Source: Vitellaria paradoxa
Taxonomy: Eukaryota; Streptophyta; Magnoliopsida; Ericales; Sapotaceae
Assembly: GCA_019916065.1 (NCBI GenBank)
Contig: CM034233.1
Coordinates: 38,604,862-38,668,861 of the forward strand
Length of the DNA stretch: 64,000 nucleotides
Direction: 5' to 3'
In this document: piece by piece, positions 33,692 to 45,642 of the stretch
How the letters are laid out: every line of letters begins with the position of its first letter
Position numbering within the stretch: position 1 is the first letter of the stretch
The notes under the pieces: model-generated
What the model was told of the DNA's origin: nothing
Databases searched by the model: none
Seen by the model: the letters and a program-made list of their open reading frames with translations, nothing else
Program-made: the position numbers and the translations under genes

Positions 33692-35074
33692 ATGCCACCA
33701 AAGAGGATGAAGAAGATGGCTTACAAAGGTAAGGCTAAAAGAAGGAGCATGAGGATTTTGAGCCAACATGGTAAGGGTTCTTCACTTGTTGTTCAGGAAC
33801 CCATAACATATGAACTGTCATCTTCTAAATCAGACCGTAGGTCCTCCTCTAGAACAGAATCATTCCATTCTGTAGGTAATGAGAGTTTGAGTGAGAGACA
33901 TGATGATCATGTCTCTAATGTTGAAAAGGAAAACTCTGTTGGAGTTCCTGAGAATGTGCCTACTAAGGAACACACCTACTGCTCCTGAGCATGAGGTCCA
34001 CTACCTCTGAAAAGGTTCCTGAGGATGAACCTGAAGCACAATCTGACCATGATCTTTTTGATGAGGGTTCTTTTGATAACTTGAGGTTTTCCAACAAAGC
34101 TTCAAAGCTGAAATATGATGAGAATTACAGCAAGAGAGCTGTGTTGAGTGAAAGAGGAATTAAATTGGAGGATTACAATGAACCACCCTATGAATTGTTA
34201 GAATTATTTGAGAAAAGGGGCTGGGCACATTGGGTTACAACAAGTAGGAGGGCTGTGGTACCATATGTGAGAGAGTTTTATTCAAATGCTGAAGTGGGCA
34301 TGATTCATGGGAGACCTGAGATAAACTCTAAGGTTAGAGGGAAGAGAATTAGTTTGAATCTTGAGAAGATTTCTTTCATAGGTCACTTGCCTGTTGAAAG
34401 AATACCCGAATCCACACCTAAACAAAAAGCACGATGGGAGAAGCAATTGCATAAGGACAATTTGGCTAGGCTCTTCACAGCCAACCCTCAAGCTCAATGG
34501 ACCACTGCTAGGATGTCCAAGTCAGGAATTACTCCCAAAAGTAATATCCTTCACATGCTAGTCTGTTCTTTATTTCTGCCACATGCTTACAAGTCAACCA
34601 TCACTCTTGAACAAGCCATGATTATGGGAAAGTTGTTGTTAGGCATTCCCATGGATTTACCTTACCACATTTGGTTGGTTATTTCTCATGTGGTAGAGAA
34701 ACCAGAATCCACTGCTGGGCTGCCTTTTGGAGGTTTAATTACAGAGATAATTCAGCACTTTTTGGGAATAGAGGAAGAGGTAGGAATGGCCATTGTGAAA
34801 GCTGCTCCTTTGATAGACAAGATATCTATGAATCGAAGTCGAGGACAATTGAAGAAGGCTGCTCCACCTGCAGTTGAGAACAACCAGCAGCAGCCAGCAG
34901 AGGAGGAGGCAACTGAAGCAGTCCCCTATGAGCACAGAGGAGAAGTTGACATTAATCCAGAAAAATCAAGAAGTACTGATGAGGGAAGTGAGTGAGCTGA
35001 GACAGGGGCAGCAAAAGCTTATTCGAATGGTGGAGAGCATATTCGAATGGAGTCAAGAAGGGAGAAATGCTTAA
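33692..35074 (+). pseudogene. Env-position ORF of unit 2, frameshifted
   Basis: It has the same product as described for unit 4. The ATG frame from 33692 ends at 33988 after an extra base near 33973; a second extra base in CACTACCTCTG near 34001 is shared with unit 4; a third, an extra C near 34928 (GTCCCCTATG against GTCCCTATG), cuts off the coiled-coil end. The central domain is open from 33991 to 34995. So the unit with intact gag-pol lacks an intact third ORF. Confidence 0.85.
35021..35048 (+). repeat. Paired ATTCGAAT palindromes at the end of the env-position ORF (20-bp spacing)
   Basis: Perfect copies at 35021 and 35041. In the open frame of unit 4 they are read in two different phases: ATT CGA ATG (Ile-Arg-Met) and ATA TTC GAA TGG (Ile-Phe-Glu-Trp). 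The corresponding pair in unit 4 is at about 56671 and 56691. Confidence 0.9.
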
Positions 35075-36771
35075 TTTCAGTACTTCAGCCATGATCCAGA
35101 CTCTTTTGTCCTTGAAACCAGATTTTTGACAGCAAATCTTCAGAATATTTCAAATATGTTTTGTCAACAATAGGATTTGGATTAATGTTCCTGCTGTTTG
35201 TTTCTTTTGATTAGGTTTAAGTTGTTTTGTTTTACTTTTGCTACCTATGACTTTGAACTTACAACTTGGAATGAATGAAATTTCTGTTTTCTTGGAATTA
35301 GTGATGTCATTTGCATAAATTGGATTGAGCTGAGTTGAAGTATGGAATTTTAAAGAGTTGTTGTGATTGCCATGTGTTTTTAAGTTGAAAAGTGTGTGAA
35401 TGGATTTAGTTTGAGGATTGTTGATCTAACATTTGTCTTGAGGAATGAATTTATGAATGAATAATGTGTTTTATGGATTTCTAGATATAGTGGAGACTTA
35501 AAACCTGAAGTGAGATATTTGAGCCTTAAACTTTGTTCATGAGAGACTTCATTTACTCTAAGGGCTTTCCAAAAGCTCAAGCTTTTTGCACTTCAAATTC
35601 CTTCAATAACTCCACTTATACTATTTTGCTTTGGGTGTTTGTGAAGTGATGGAAGAATGGAACTAGACTTCTGATTCTTAGTTTTTATGGTTGAATGAAA
35701 TGAAACCAAGGAAATGATATTAGGCCATTTTTCTTATCTTTGAGCTTAAAAAAATTTTCCTTTTCTTTGATGAACATCATCCTTGGAGCCAAGTTTGAGC
35801 TTTATTAGAGCATTCATACTTCTTTATTCTTACCACATCATACCCTTAACCATTATGAATGCTCTTTAGCCTTCCCTAACAGATTGGAATACACTGAAAA
35901 TATTAAGGAAGAGAAATGAACAACATTTTGGGATTTGGAGGTGAGAAGAAAGAAAAATGAATGGAATGAGGAAAAAGGAATTGTTAAGGGAAATTGTTGA
36001 TAAAAAGAAAATCAAAAAGGTGGAAACTGTTTTAATTTTGAAGTACATTCACTTGAGGTAAATTTCTAAAAAAAAAAAAAAAAAATAATGAATTGGAGAA
36101 GGGTGGAAGAAAGTTTATTTCAGTGTTCCAAATCAGTTTTTGAATTCCTTATCCTTTCCTTCTATTACCTTATTAAACCTCATGGCCCCATTACAACCCA
36201 TTGCAAGTCCTAATTGATCTTTGAAAGAATTTTCATTCAATTGTGAAATTTAGGAATTAGGGAATCATGGTGAAAATTCTGAAATTACTTTGCTACATCA
36301 TTCCTTCATGGAGTTATGCCAAGTCTAATTCTTTCTTGAATACATCGTTTTTGACTTGTTGATGCCACCTTCTAGAATTTGATGAACATTTACTCTTAAT
36401 AAGGGGCATCTTGAGTGAAACCTTGTGTGCTCTATTTTCTTTGGAGTGAATTCCAAGGTGAGATTTGAAGTCAAAACTTGGGAATGAAATGGAATGCAAA
36501 GTTCAGAATTAAATGAAGTTCTAAAGATGTATGTTAAGATTGATAGAGTTAAAAGCTGCTATTCATTCACATTCATTTCACACATTTGGCAAGTTTCACA
36601 TCTCTTATAAAATTTTAAATTTTAAACTTTGCTTATGAAAATTTTTGCTCATGGTGTTGACTAATTCCATATGAATAGCTGAAATATCATTCAAATTGAA
36701 ATGAAATTAATGCTTTTGGATTTCTCTCCTATTTCTTCTATTAGAAGCATTACTAGGGACTAGTAATGTTG
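35075..36771 (+). other. 3' noncoding region of unit 2
   Basis: AT-rich, no supportable ORF on either strand. An 18-base A run is at 36068-36085. The inverted repeat at 35807-35865 is listed separately. ACTAGGGACTAGTAATG directly precedes the polypurine tract in all copies. Confidence 0.75.
35807..35865 (+). repeat. 12-bp inverted repeat in the 3' noncoding region
   Basis: AGAGCATTCATA (35807-35818) and its exact reverse complement TATGAATGCTCT (35854-35865) with a 35-base loop. Also at 23843/23889 in unit 1 and in unit 4 near 57460. It could form an RNA hairpin near the 3' end of the transcript. Confidence 0.75.
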
Positions 36772-36782
36772 TAGTTGGGGGG
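36772..36782 (+). other. 3' polypurine tract, unit 2
   Basis: TAGTTGGGGGG, then TGTG, then the LTR3 start. Confidence 0.8.
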
Positions 36783-36786
36783 TGTG

Positions 36787-38311
36787 TGATTGGACATCAA
36801 TTGTTACATATTTATACATTCAAATTACACTTGCACACATCATAAAAAGATATAAAATCTATGTTTTGTGCAGATTTCATCTCCATATCTCCAAAGTGGA
36901 ATATGTGTTGATTTCCATCACAAAAACAAGAAATTAAGCTACATTGAGGATGTTGAGAAGAAAGCATGCTGCACAACACATCAAAGGATTGAAGCTATTT
37001 CAGAAGAAGAAGAAAATTCAGTTGAAATCAATGCAAAGAGATCAGAATCACTATTCTGGAAATTTCTGCAGCAGAGGATCATATTCGAATATGGTTTTAC
37101 TGTATTCGAATATAAGCTTCTTCACAGCAACGAATTCCATGTGACCCCAACTTCCCCATGTGATGTAACCTGCAATCCAGGGAGGGCAAATCAGGAAAAA
37201 AAAGATATAGGAGAGAGAAGGAGCCATCATGAGGACAACATTCGGTTAGAGGAGAGAGAAAGAGAGGAGAGAGAAGGAAGAGAGAAGTGGAGTGAGACAC
37301 ACGACGAAAGAAAACAGAGAACATTCGGGGAAGAGATTCAGTTTTTGTAGAGAGAGTTTTGGAGAGAAATTCATTGAGAGTTCATAGTTTTACATTGGAA
37401 TTTCAATTCGGCATTAGAGTTTTTGAGATTTACATTTTGAATTCATTCCAATTTCTGTAATCAGATTTTCAGTTCTAAATCCATTTAACTTTCAATTTCA
37501 GATTGTAATGTCTTCCAATCAGATTTCCACTTCTGTTTTTCTTCTTTTTAACATGCTCGGCTAAGTCTTCTTGGGCCAAGGCAAGGGTAATGCCCTTCCA
37601 ATGAATCTCAAGTGGCCGAACTTCATGGATTTACTTTGAGTTCTTATGGTTATCAAGTCAATTTGCAGCTGGGTGTCTTAGAACTCATTGATTCAAGACC
37701 CGATTAATCCAACTTTGTATATCCTATTGATGAGTTCATAGGTGTTGCTTAACTTAGAACTCTCATGACATTGTTGTATGTGGGTTGCTAGAATTAGAAC
37801 TCCTATTGTCCTTAAAATAGGTTATGCACATTGAGTGTTTAATCCATGGTTTGTTTCAATTGAAATTAATTTTCTCAAAAATCAGTACAAATTGATTTGG
37901 TAATTTATAAACTCTTGGCACTTGAAATTCATTCGGATTGGTATTAAACTTGTCTTGCTCAACCTTTTTTATCACTTAATCTTTTAGTTTAAATTCACTT
38001 TGCTTTTGGAAAATTAGTTCAAAACCATCAACCAACCAAATCAGATTTTAATTTTCTATTTCACATTTTTCTGTGAGTTGTGTTTTGCCAAATTAATCTC
38101 CATTAGAGTCATTCACTTCATTACTCCCTAGATCCCTGTGGAAATGACCTGGGACTTACCAGTTATTTTGTGCTTCAACCACACCTTGCACTTGGGGGAA
38201 AACTTGTCTTGATTTACCTCACTTAACATTTTCTTTAAATTTGAATTTATAATCTGAATTTTCATTTGAGCTTTTATCTTGGAGTGAGGTAATTAAACAA
38301 GAACAAGCACA
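36787..38311 (+). repeat. LTR3 (1525 bp), shared by units 2 and 3
   Basis: TGATTGGACATC...AAGCACA. It carries the second set of diagnostic variants (CAGTACAAATTG at 37882-37893, TAATGCCC, ACATTGG, CTCAACC) shared with LTR5 and copy A. It therefore differs from LTR2 at the other end of the same unit, which a simple single-insertion origin of unit 2 would not give. Confidence 0.93.
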
Positions 38312-38317
38312 AATTTA

Positions 38318-38336
38318 TGGCGCCGTTGCCGGGATC
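38318..38336 (+). other. Primer binding site, tRNA-Asp, unit 3 (one G missing)
   Basis: TGGCGCCGTTGCCGGGATC has three G where the other copies have four, so one base of the tRNA match is lost. A homopolymer consensus error is as likely as a mutation. Confidence 0.85.
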
Positions 38337-38662
38337 TTTGAGAAGCAATGGTGTTTTGAGCCTTTGGAGCATTAACTGGCAGTACATCTCACCACCATTT
38401 TCAACAACAGAGCTGCTTAACTTGTTGAGTAACTTTGTTTCATCTCTATTTCTATTTCTTTTATAGTCTTGGTTGTTAGTTTAGTTTTAGAACTGTTGCA
38501 TCTGAATCCTGAATTTCTGATTTGAAACTATTTCATCTGATATTCGAATACTGCTGCATTTCTCTGCTGAGAGCTGTAGTTGCAATTCTCTGTGAATCAG
38601 TAGATGAAATTGTGAAGTTAGGAGTTTAGATTGGAGTTTTGTTTCAGTCTGAATTTCTGTTT

Positions 38663-41600
38663 ATGCTTTTAAGGTCTGGTAAACTTGTTGGAAACAGATC
38701 TGAATTGCATTCTCCATCTTCTCTTGCTGAATTGATTGAATTTGCTGCACTACATTCACAATCTGAATTTTCTGTTGCACATATGGATCCACCACCACCT
38801 GTTCTGCCGGAAGGAAGTGTTCAAGGAGAGAATGATCAAATGGATCAAAACATCCTTAGACCTCTCCGGGAATATCTTTATCCAGCTAGACAAACCACTC
38901 CATCTTGCATTGTTCTTCCAAATGGACATCAGAATTTTTATCTTAAACCTGGAACAATTCAGCTTTTACCAACTTTTCATGGCATGGACTCAGAAAATCC
39001 TTATATGCATATGAAGAATTTGAAGATGTTTGTGGAACTTGCATGGATAGGAATGTTAATGAGGACATGGTTAGGCTTAAATTATTTCCATTTTCATTGA
39101 AAGACAAGGCAAAAATGTGGTTGAATTCACTTGAGCCTAGATCAATAGGTACTTGGAGAGACATGCAAACAAAATTTTTGAAGAAGTATTTTCCTGCAAA
39201 TAGGACTGTGATTCTTCAACAGCAAATAATGAATTTTGTGTGTAAATCCAATGAAACATTTGCTCAAGCATGGGAAAGATTCAAGGAATTATTGCAAGCA
39301 TGTCCACATCATGGTTTTGAATCTTGGAGAATTGTTAATTTTTTCCATAATGCATTAACTCCAAATCTGAAAATGTTGGTTGCCACCATGTGTAATGGTG
39401 AATTCTATGACAAAACTGCTGAAGAGGCTTTACATTTCTTTGATGCTTTAGCTGAAAACACTAAACAGTGGGAGGTAGTCTCTCCATCTTGTTCTGAATT
39501 TTCTGATAGATCAAATGATAGAGGAAAGTTCCATCTCAATGGGGCAGATGATGTTGGAGCTAGGTTGGCTGCATTGTCAAGAAAGATTGAATTGATGGAG
39601 CAAAAGAAGCAAACATTGAAGGAGAGTGAAGTGAAGTGTGTGATGTGTGAAACCGCAGACCACAGGACTGATGATTGCCCAACACTTCCAGCTTTTAAGG
39701 AAGTTCTCTATGGTCAAGCAAATCCCACACAAGCTGCAAGACCTTCAATCAAAATCAGGGGATGAACACATATTCGCAAGGCCATAGTCCATATTCGAAT
39801 AACTACAACCCTGGCTACAGAAATCATCCAAACCTTTCTTGGAAAGCAGAAGCACAGAACCAACAATACCAACCTCAACAAACTGTGCAACCCCAACCAT
39901 TTCCTTCTCAGCCTTTTCAACCTCAGCAGAATATAAATTTTTATCAGCCACCTCACAAAAGATCTTTGGAGGACACCTTGCAACAATTTATGCAAGGGCA
40001 GATTGGAACCAACAATCAAAATTCCAAGTTTCAAGAGCAGACAAACAGGGCCATGGAAGACATCCGAAGTCAATTGTCAAAGCTAACTCAAGCTTTAACC
40101 ATCAGAGAATCAGGGAAGCTTCCATCTCAGCCAAGACCAAATCCTACAAGCCAAGTTCATTTCAGTGAATCATCTTCATCTGCTGCAAATGAAAATCTGG
40201 AGCATGTACAAGCTGTTTCAACATTGAGAAGTGGAAAGCAAATTGTCAAGCCAGATTACAAACCACCTGCTGAAGAAATTGAGGAAGAAAATGAGCAAGA
40301 AATATGAAAAATGAAGAGGAAATGCAGCTGAAACAGAAATTGGACAGCAGAACAGAAAGTGAACAGAAACAGCAATTTAGCACTTCTGAGAAAGAAATCA
40401 TGTTTCAGAATGAAGAGCAAGAATTGAAGCAAAATAAAAGACTAATTGAGAACAGCAAGTTGGACAGCAGAAAATTTGAGGAAAGCAGAATCTGAGCCAA
40501 GAAAGGCAGGAAATTTTGATGCAGCCAAAGGAATATTCGATACCAGCAAGCAAGATTCGAATAGCAGTAAGCAGCAAATCAGAATCCAGAGAACAGAGCA
40601 GGTAAATTCTGAAAATAAAGAGGAAATTTCTGACAATAAGAAAAAAATTTCTGAGGAAAATCAGTTTGAAAGAGTGAAAAAGATTTTGAAAATAAAGAGA
40701 TTTTGAATAAAACCAAGTTGGACAAATCTGAATTTGTTCCAAAACTTCCATTTCCACAAAGATTGAACAAAGCCAAGAAAGAGAATTTGAATTCTGACAT
40801 CTATGAATTGTTCAAACAAGTCAGAATCAATATTCCCTTACTTGATGCAATTAAACAAAATCCATCCTATGGAAAATTTTTGAAAGATTTGTGTACTGTT
40901 AAGAGGAAAATGAATGTGAAAGAAAGAGCATTTTTGACTGAACAAGTGAGCTCCATTTTGCAATTTAAAACTCCTCCCAAATATAAAGATCCAGGTTGCC
41001 CCACCATAGCCTGCTTAATTGGGAATCAAAGGGTAGATCAAGCTTTGCTAGATTTAGGTGCAAGTGTCAACCTCTTACCATTCACTGTTTACAAACAGCT
41101 GGGGTTGGGAGAACTTAGACCTACTAGGGTGACACTACAACTTGCTGATAGGTCAGTTAAAGTCCCTAGGGGTGTGGTTGAGGATGTCTTGATTCAAGTG
41201 GATCATTTTTACTTTCCAGTGGACTTTATAGTGCTAGACACTCAGCCCATTCAAGGAAACCAACCAGCTGTACCTGTTATCCTAGGAAGACCATTTTTGG
41301 CCACCTCAAATGCCTTGATCAATTGTAGAATCGGAGTTATCAAGTTCTCCTTTGGAAACATGACAATTGAGAAAAACATCTTCAAGGTGACCAAACAGCC
41401 GAGTGATTATGAGGAAGTAGAGGAAGTTGATTGGATTCAAACAACCACTCAAGATCACTTTGATAGAGAGTATTTTGATGACCCTTTGGAGAAAGCCTTA
41501 GTGAATAATGAGCAAGTAGATTTCCTAGCTGATTGTGACTTGGAGAATTGTGAGGGAGGAGAATTTGAGGAAATGAAAAATTCAGTGCTAATGATGAATC

Positions 41601-44575
41601 AGTGGAGACAATCTGTTGAGTCTTTAGAGCTGTCCATAGCCAAGCCTCTGTCATTTTTGGACCAGCCACCAAAACCTGAGAGAAAACCTTTGCCAAGTGA
41701 CTTGAAGTATGTATTTTGGGTGAAGGGAGAGTCCTATCCAGCTGTCATTTCATCTCAGCTGAGTTTGGACCAAGAAAATAGACTTGTGGAAGTCTTGAGG
41801 AAGCATAGAGGAGCTTTGGGCTGGACTATAGCAGATCTGTAGGGAATAAGTCCATTGATTTGCACTCATAGAATATTTTGGAGGATGAGGCTAAGCCTAT
41901 TAGGCAAATGCAAAGGAGACTCAACCCCAACATGAAAGAGGTTGTTAGAGGGGAGGTAATCAAGCTTTTGGATGCTGGAATTATCTACCCCATCTCAGAT
42001 TCTAAGTGGGTGAGTCCAACTCAGGTAGTGCCTAAGAAATCTGGAGTGACTGTGATTAAGAATGAAAAAGAGGAATTAGTTCCAATGCGCATCCAAACAG
42101 GATGGCGCATGTGCATAGATTATAGAAAGTTGAATGCAGTCACAAGGAAAGATCACTTCCCTCTTCCATTCCTAGATCAGGTATTGGAAAGAGTGGCAGG
42201 GCATGCATTTTACTGTTTCTTGGATGGTTACTCTGGGTATAATCAGATTGAGATTGCATTGGAGGATCAAGAAAAGACCACATTCACTTGCCCATTTGGC
42301 ACATTTGCATATAGGCGTATGCCTTTTGGTCTTTGCAATGCTCCTGCAACATTTCAGAGATGTATGATGAGTCTGTTAGTGATTTTGTAGAGAGATTCCT
42401 TGAAGTTTTATGGATGACTTTTCAGTATATGGCAGTGACTTTGATACATGTTTGGGAAACTTAGAGAAGGTTTTGATTAGATGTGAGGAGGAAAAAACTT
42501 GGTTTTGAATTGGGAAAAAAATGCCACTTTATGGTAACTCATGGAATTGTCCTTGGCCACATAGTGTCTTCTAGGGGGATAGAAGTAGACAAAGCTAAAG
42601 TGGAAATTATTCAAAAACTTCCTACCCCTAGATGTGTTAAGGATATCAGATCATTTCTTGGCCATGCTGGGTTTTATAGAAGGTTTATTGCATCATTCAG
42701 TGCCATTGCTAGAGCTTTGTGCAACCTTCTATCCCAGGATGTTCCCTTTGATTGGACACCAGAGTGTCAGGCCTCATTTGATAGACTTAAGAGTTTGCTC
42801 ACCTCAGCTCCCATTATGCAGCCACCAGACTGGACTTTACCATTTGAGATCATGTGTGATGCTAGTGATTGTGCCATTGGTGCAGTGCTAGGACAGAGGA
42901 GGGATAGGAGACCACATGTGTTGTACTATGCTAGCAAAACCCTTAGTGAAGCACAAAGGAATTACACTACTACTGAGAAGGAGTTGCTAGCAGTAGTATA
43001 TGCCTTGGACAAGTTCAGATCATACTGGTAGGTTCCCATGTCATAGTATACACTGACCATGCTGCTTTGAAGTATCTCTTGACCAAACCTGATGCTAAGC
43101 CTAGACTTATTAGATGGATTCTTCTGCTTCAAGAATTTGATTTAGAAATCAAGGACAAAAAGGGAGTTGAAAATGTAGTTGCTGATCACCTTTCTAGACT
43201 TCCACATCAGGATTTAGCATCTTTTGATTCTCCCATCAATGAGACATTCCCTGATGAGCAGTTGTTCCACATAGACTCTTCTGAGGTACCTTGGTTTGCA
43301 GATATAGCCAACTACCTAGCTTCAGGTATTGTGCCTTCTCACTGGACCATGCTGGATAGAAGGAGGTTCTTTAGGAATGTGAGACACTTTTTCTGGGATG
43401 ACCCTTATTTGTTTAAGTATTGCTCAGATCAAGTCATAAGGAGATGCATACCCGAGAGTGAAGCCCAGAGTGTCATTAGTTTTTGTCATACTCTTGCATG
43501 TGGAGGTCATTTTTCAGCTAGGAAGACAGTGGCAAAGATTTACAGAGTGGATTGTTTTGGCCTACCATGTTTAGGGATGTGCATGCTTTTTGTGTTGCTT
43601 GTGATAGGTGTCAAAGGCTTGGTAAATCACTAGGAGAAACATGATGCCACTTCACCCCATTTATGTGCTTGATATCTTTGATTGTTGGGGTATGGATTTT
43701 ATGGGACCATTTGTGAATTCATTGGCAATGAGTATATCTTAGTGGCAGTGGATTATGTTTCAAAGTGGGTAGAAGCCATACCAACTAGACCAATGACCAC
43801 AAGGTAGTGATAAAATTTTTGAAGGAAAATGTGTTTTCAAGATTGGAATGCCAAAGGCCATGATAAGTGATAGGGGAACACATTTTTGCAATAGACATGT
43901 TGGTCTTTTGATGAAGAAGTATGGGGTGTTACACAAAGTTGGAACATCTTACCACCCCCAAACAAGTGGACAAGTTGAATTAGCCAATAGAGAGATCAAA
44001 AGAATCATTGAAAAAACAGTGAATCCCACAAGGAAAGATTGGTCTTTGAAATTGGTTGATGCACTTTGGGCTTATAGCGCCTACAAGACTATCCTAGGCA
44101 TGTCTCCTTATAGGTTAGTGTATGGAAAAGCTTGTCATCTTCCTGTGGAACTTGAACACAAGGCCTTTTGGGCAGTGAGACATTTTAATGAGAGCATCAC
44201 TGAATCTGGTTTTCAAAGAAAATTGCAACTAAATGAGCTTGAGGAGATTAGGAATGATGCATATGAGAATGCTAAGATCACCAAGGATAGAGTGAAGAAA
44301 TGGCATGATACACATATCCTCAAAAGAGAGTTGTTTGTGGGTCAAAGGTTTTGTTGTATGACTCAAAGTTACACTTGTTTCCTGGGAAATTGAAGTCCAG
44401 ATGGAGTGGTCCATATGTGATTCAGAACATCACTGAGTTTGGGGCTGTTGACATTCAAAATCCAACCTCCAAGAATGTTTTTAGAGTAAATGGACAGAGA
44501 TTGAAAGAGTATCATGAGAATTTTGTTGCTGAAGTAGAGAGTTGGGATCTTGAAGATCCCCCAAATTCTGTTTGA
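38663..44575 (+). pseudogene. gag-pol: Gag-Pol of unit 3, many frame breaks
   Basis: It opens at the same ATG as unit 2. Breaks include a missing A near 39013, a missing C near 39745, a missing A near 40305, changes near 40480-40680, a stop by CAG to TAG at 41838-41840, and small indels near 41717, 41876, 42377, 42407, 42490, 42521, 43026, 43540, 43625, 43722, 43789, 43843, 44079 and 44346. The break density rises steadily toward the N gap at 46982. Open blocks still show gag (39043-39765), protease (40703-41842), reverse transcriptase (41878-42390), RNase H (42483-43031) and integrase (43848-44393). Confidence 0.9.
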
Positions 44576-45642
44576 ATGAAGGAAGAATTCTGATTTTGTA
44601 TCATAGTAGTGTAGGTTCTGTTATGCTTTTGATTTTCTGTTTTCTTTGTTTTTGTAAAAAAAAAAAAAAGGTCGTATATGGTTATTGCTAACCTTCAGTT
44701 TTCAGCTGCAAGTAGTACTCAACTGAGGGAAGTGAAGAATCTGCTTGTGAAAAGAATCTAGTCAAATCTGATGTGATTAGTTGCAATTGCAACTGCAGCT
44801 GTGATCATGCAGTAGCTAGACTAATGCCTTGCCACTGCTGAATGTGAACTTGAAACAAGTTGGTGGGGAATTGGTCACAGCAGCTGACTATCAGCTTTCA
44901 TTTCTTGGTAATAAGTTGAATTTTCATTCACAATCTTCAAGTATGTTACTTCACCAACCTTTCTTTAATTTGCTGGTTTAATACATTGAGGACAATGCAT
45001 GATTTTAGTTGGGGGGGACACAATCTGAGTTTGTGGATGTGAATAGTGTTTTTTTTTACTGAAATTTGCTGAATTAAGTGATTGTATATGATCAGAATGT
45101 TTTGAATATGATTTGGAATTGTTTGAATTGAATTAAGATCATGCTTATGTCAGTTTGAGTTTTGCAATATGTTGAAAATTTGAAAAAAAATTTTTTGAAA
45201 ATTTGGAAAAATTGCAAAACTTCTTCTTGAAATTAGTTATTTCTTTTGAATAATTTTCGAATCCTAGCTGTTGGCAAAACTTAATTGAGTATTCTTAAGA
45301 AATAGGGGAAGAATTTCTGGTTTTCTGGACACTAGAATTGTAAATTGCTGATAACCTGTATTCGAATAGGGGTTGGGTATTCGAATATGATGTCGGTTTT
45401 AAATCCTGTATATACCCGTGAGTGCCCCATTCAAGTTTCTGTTCTATTCGAATACGAGCCCTGGTGCCCACGACCCTGAAACTTCACCATTCCACACTTC
45501 TTCCAGTCTTTTACTTTAAGATTATCTGAGTGAGATTTTGGTTGACATGAAAGGAAGATTCAGATACAGAGCTGCGATGAAGAAGCTAGGGTTTACAGCT
45601 TTGGAGAATTTTGATAAAGGGTGGAGAATCAATTGAAGCAAG
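44576..45642 (+). other. Inter-ORF spacer of unit 3
   Basis: It corresponds to the unit 2 spacer with scattered small indels. A run at 44656-44669, spacer polypurine tract at 45006-45018. The candidate splice donor and acceptor both differ from consensus here. One of the paired palindromes is altered (ATTCGAATAGGGG context near 45360). Confidence 0.75.

Noticed and set aside
25116..35048. ATTCGAAT as heat-shock elements
   Set aside because: The heat-shock consensus needs two bases between TTC and GAA (TTCnnGAA); here they are adjacent, so the match fails.
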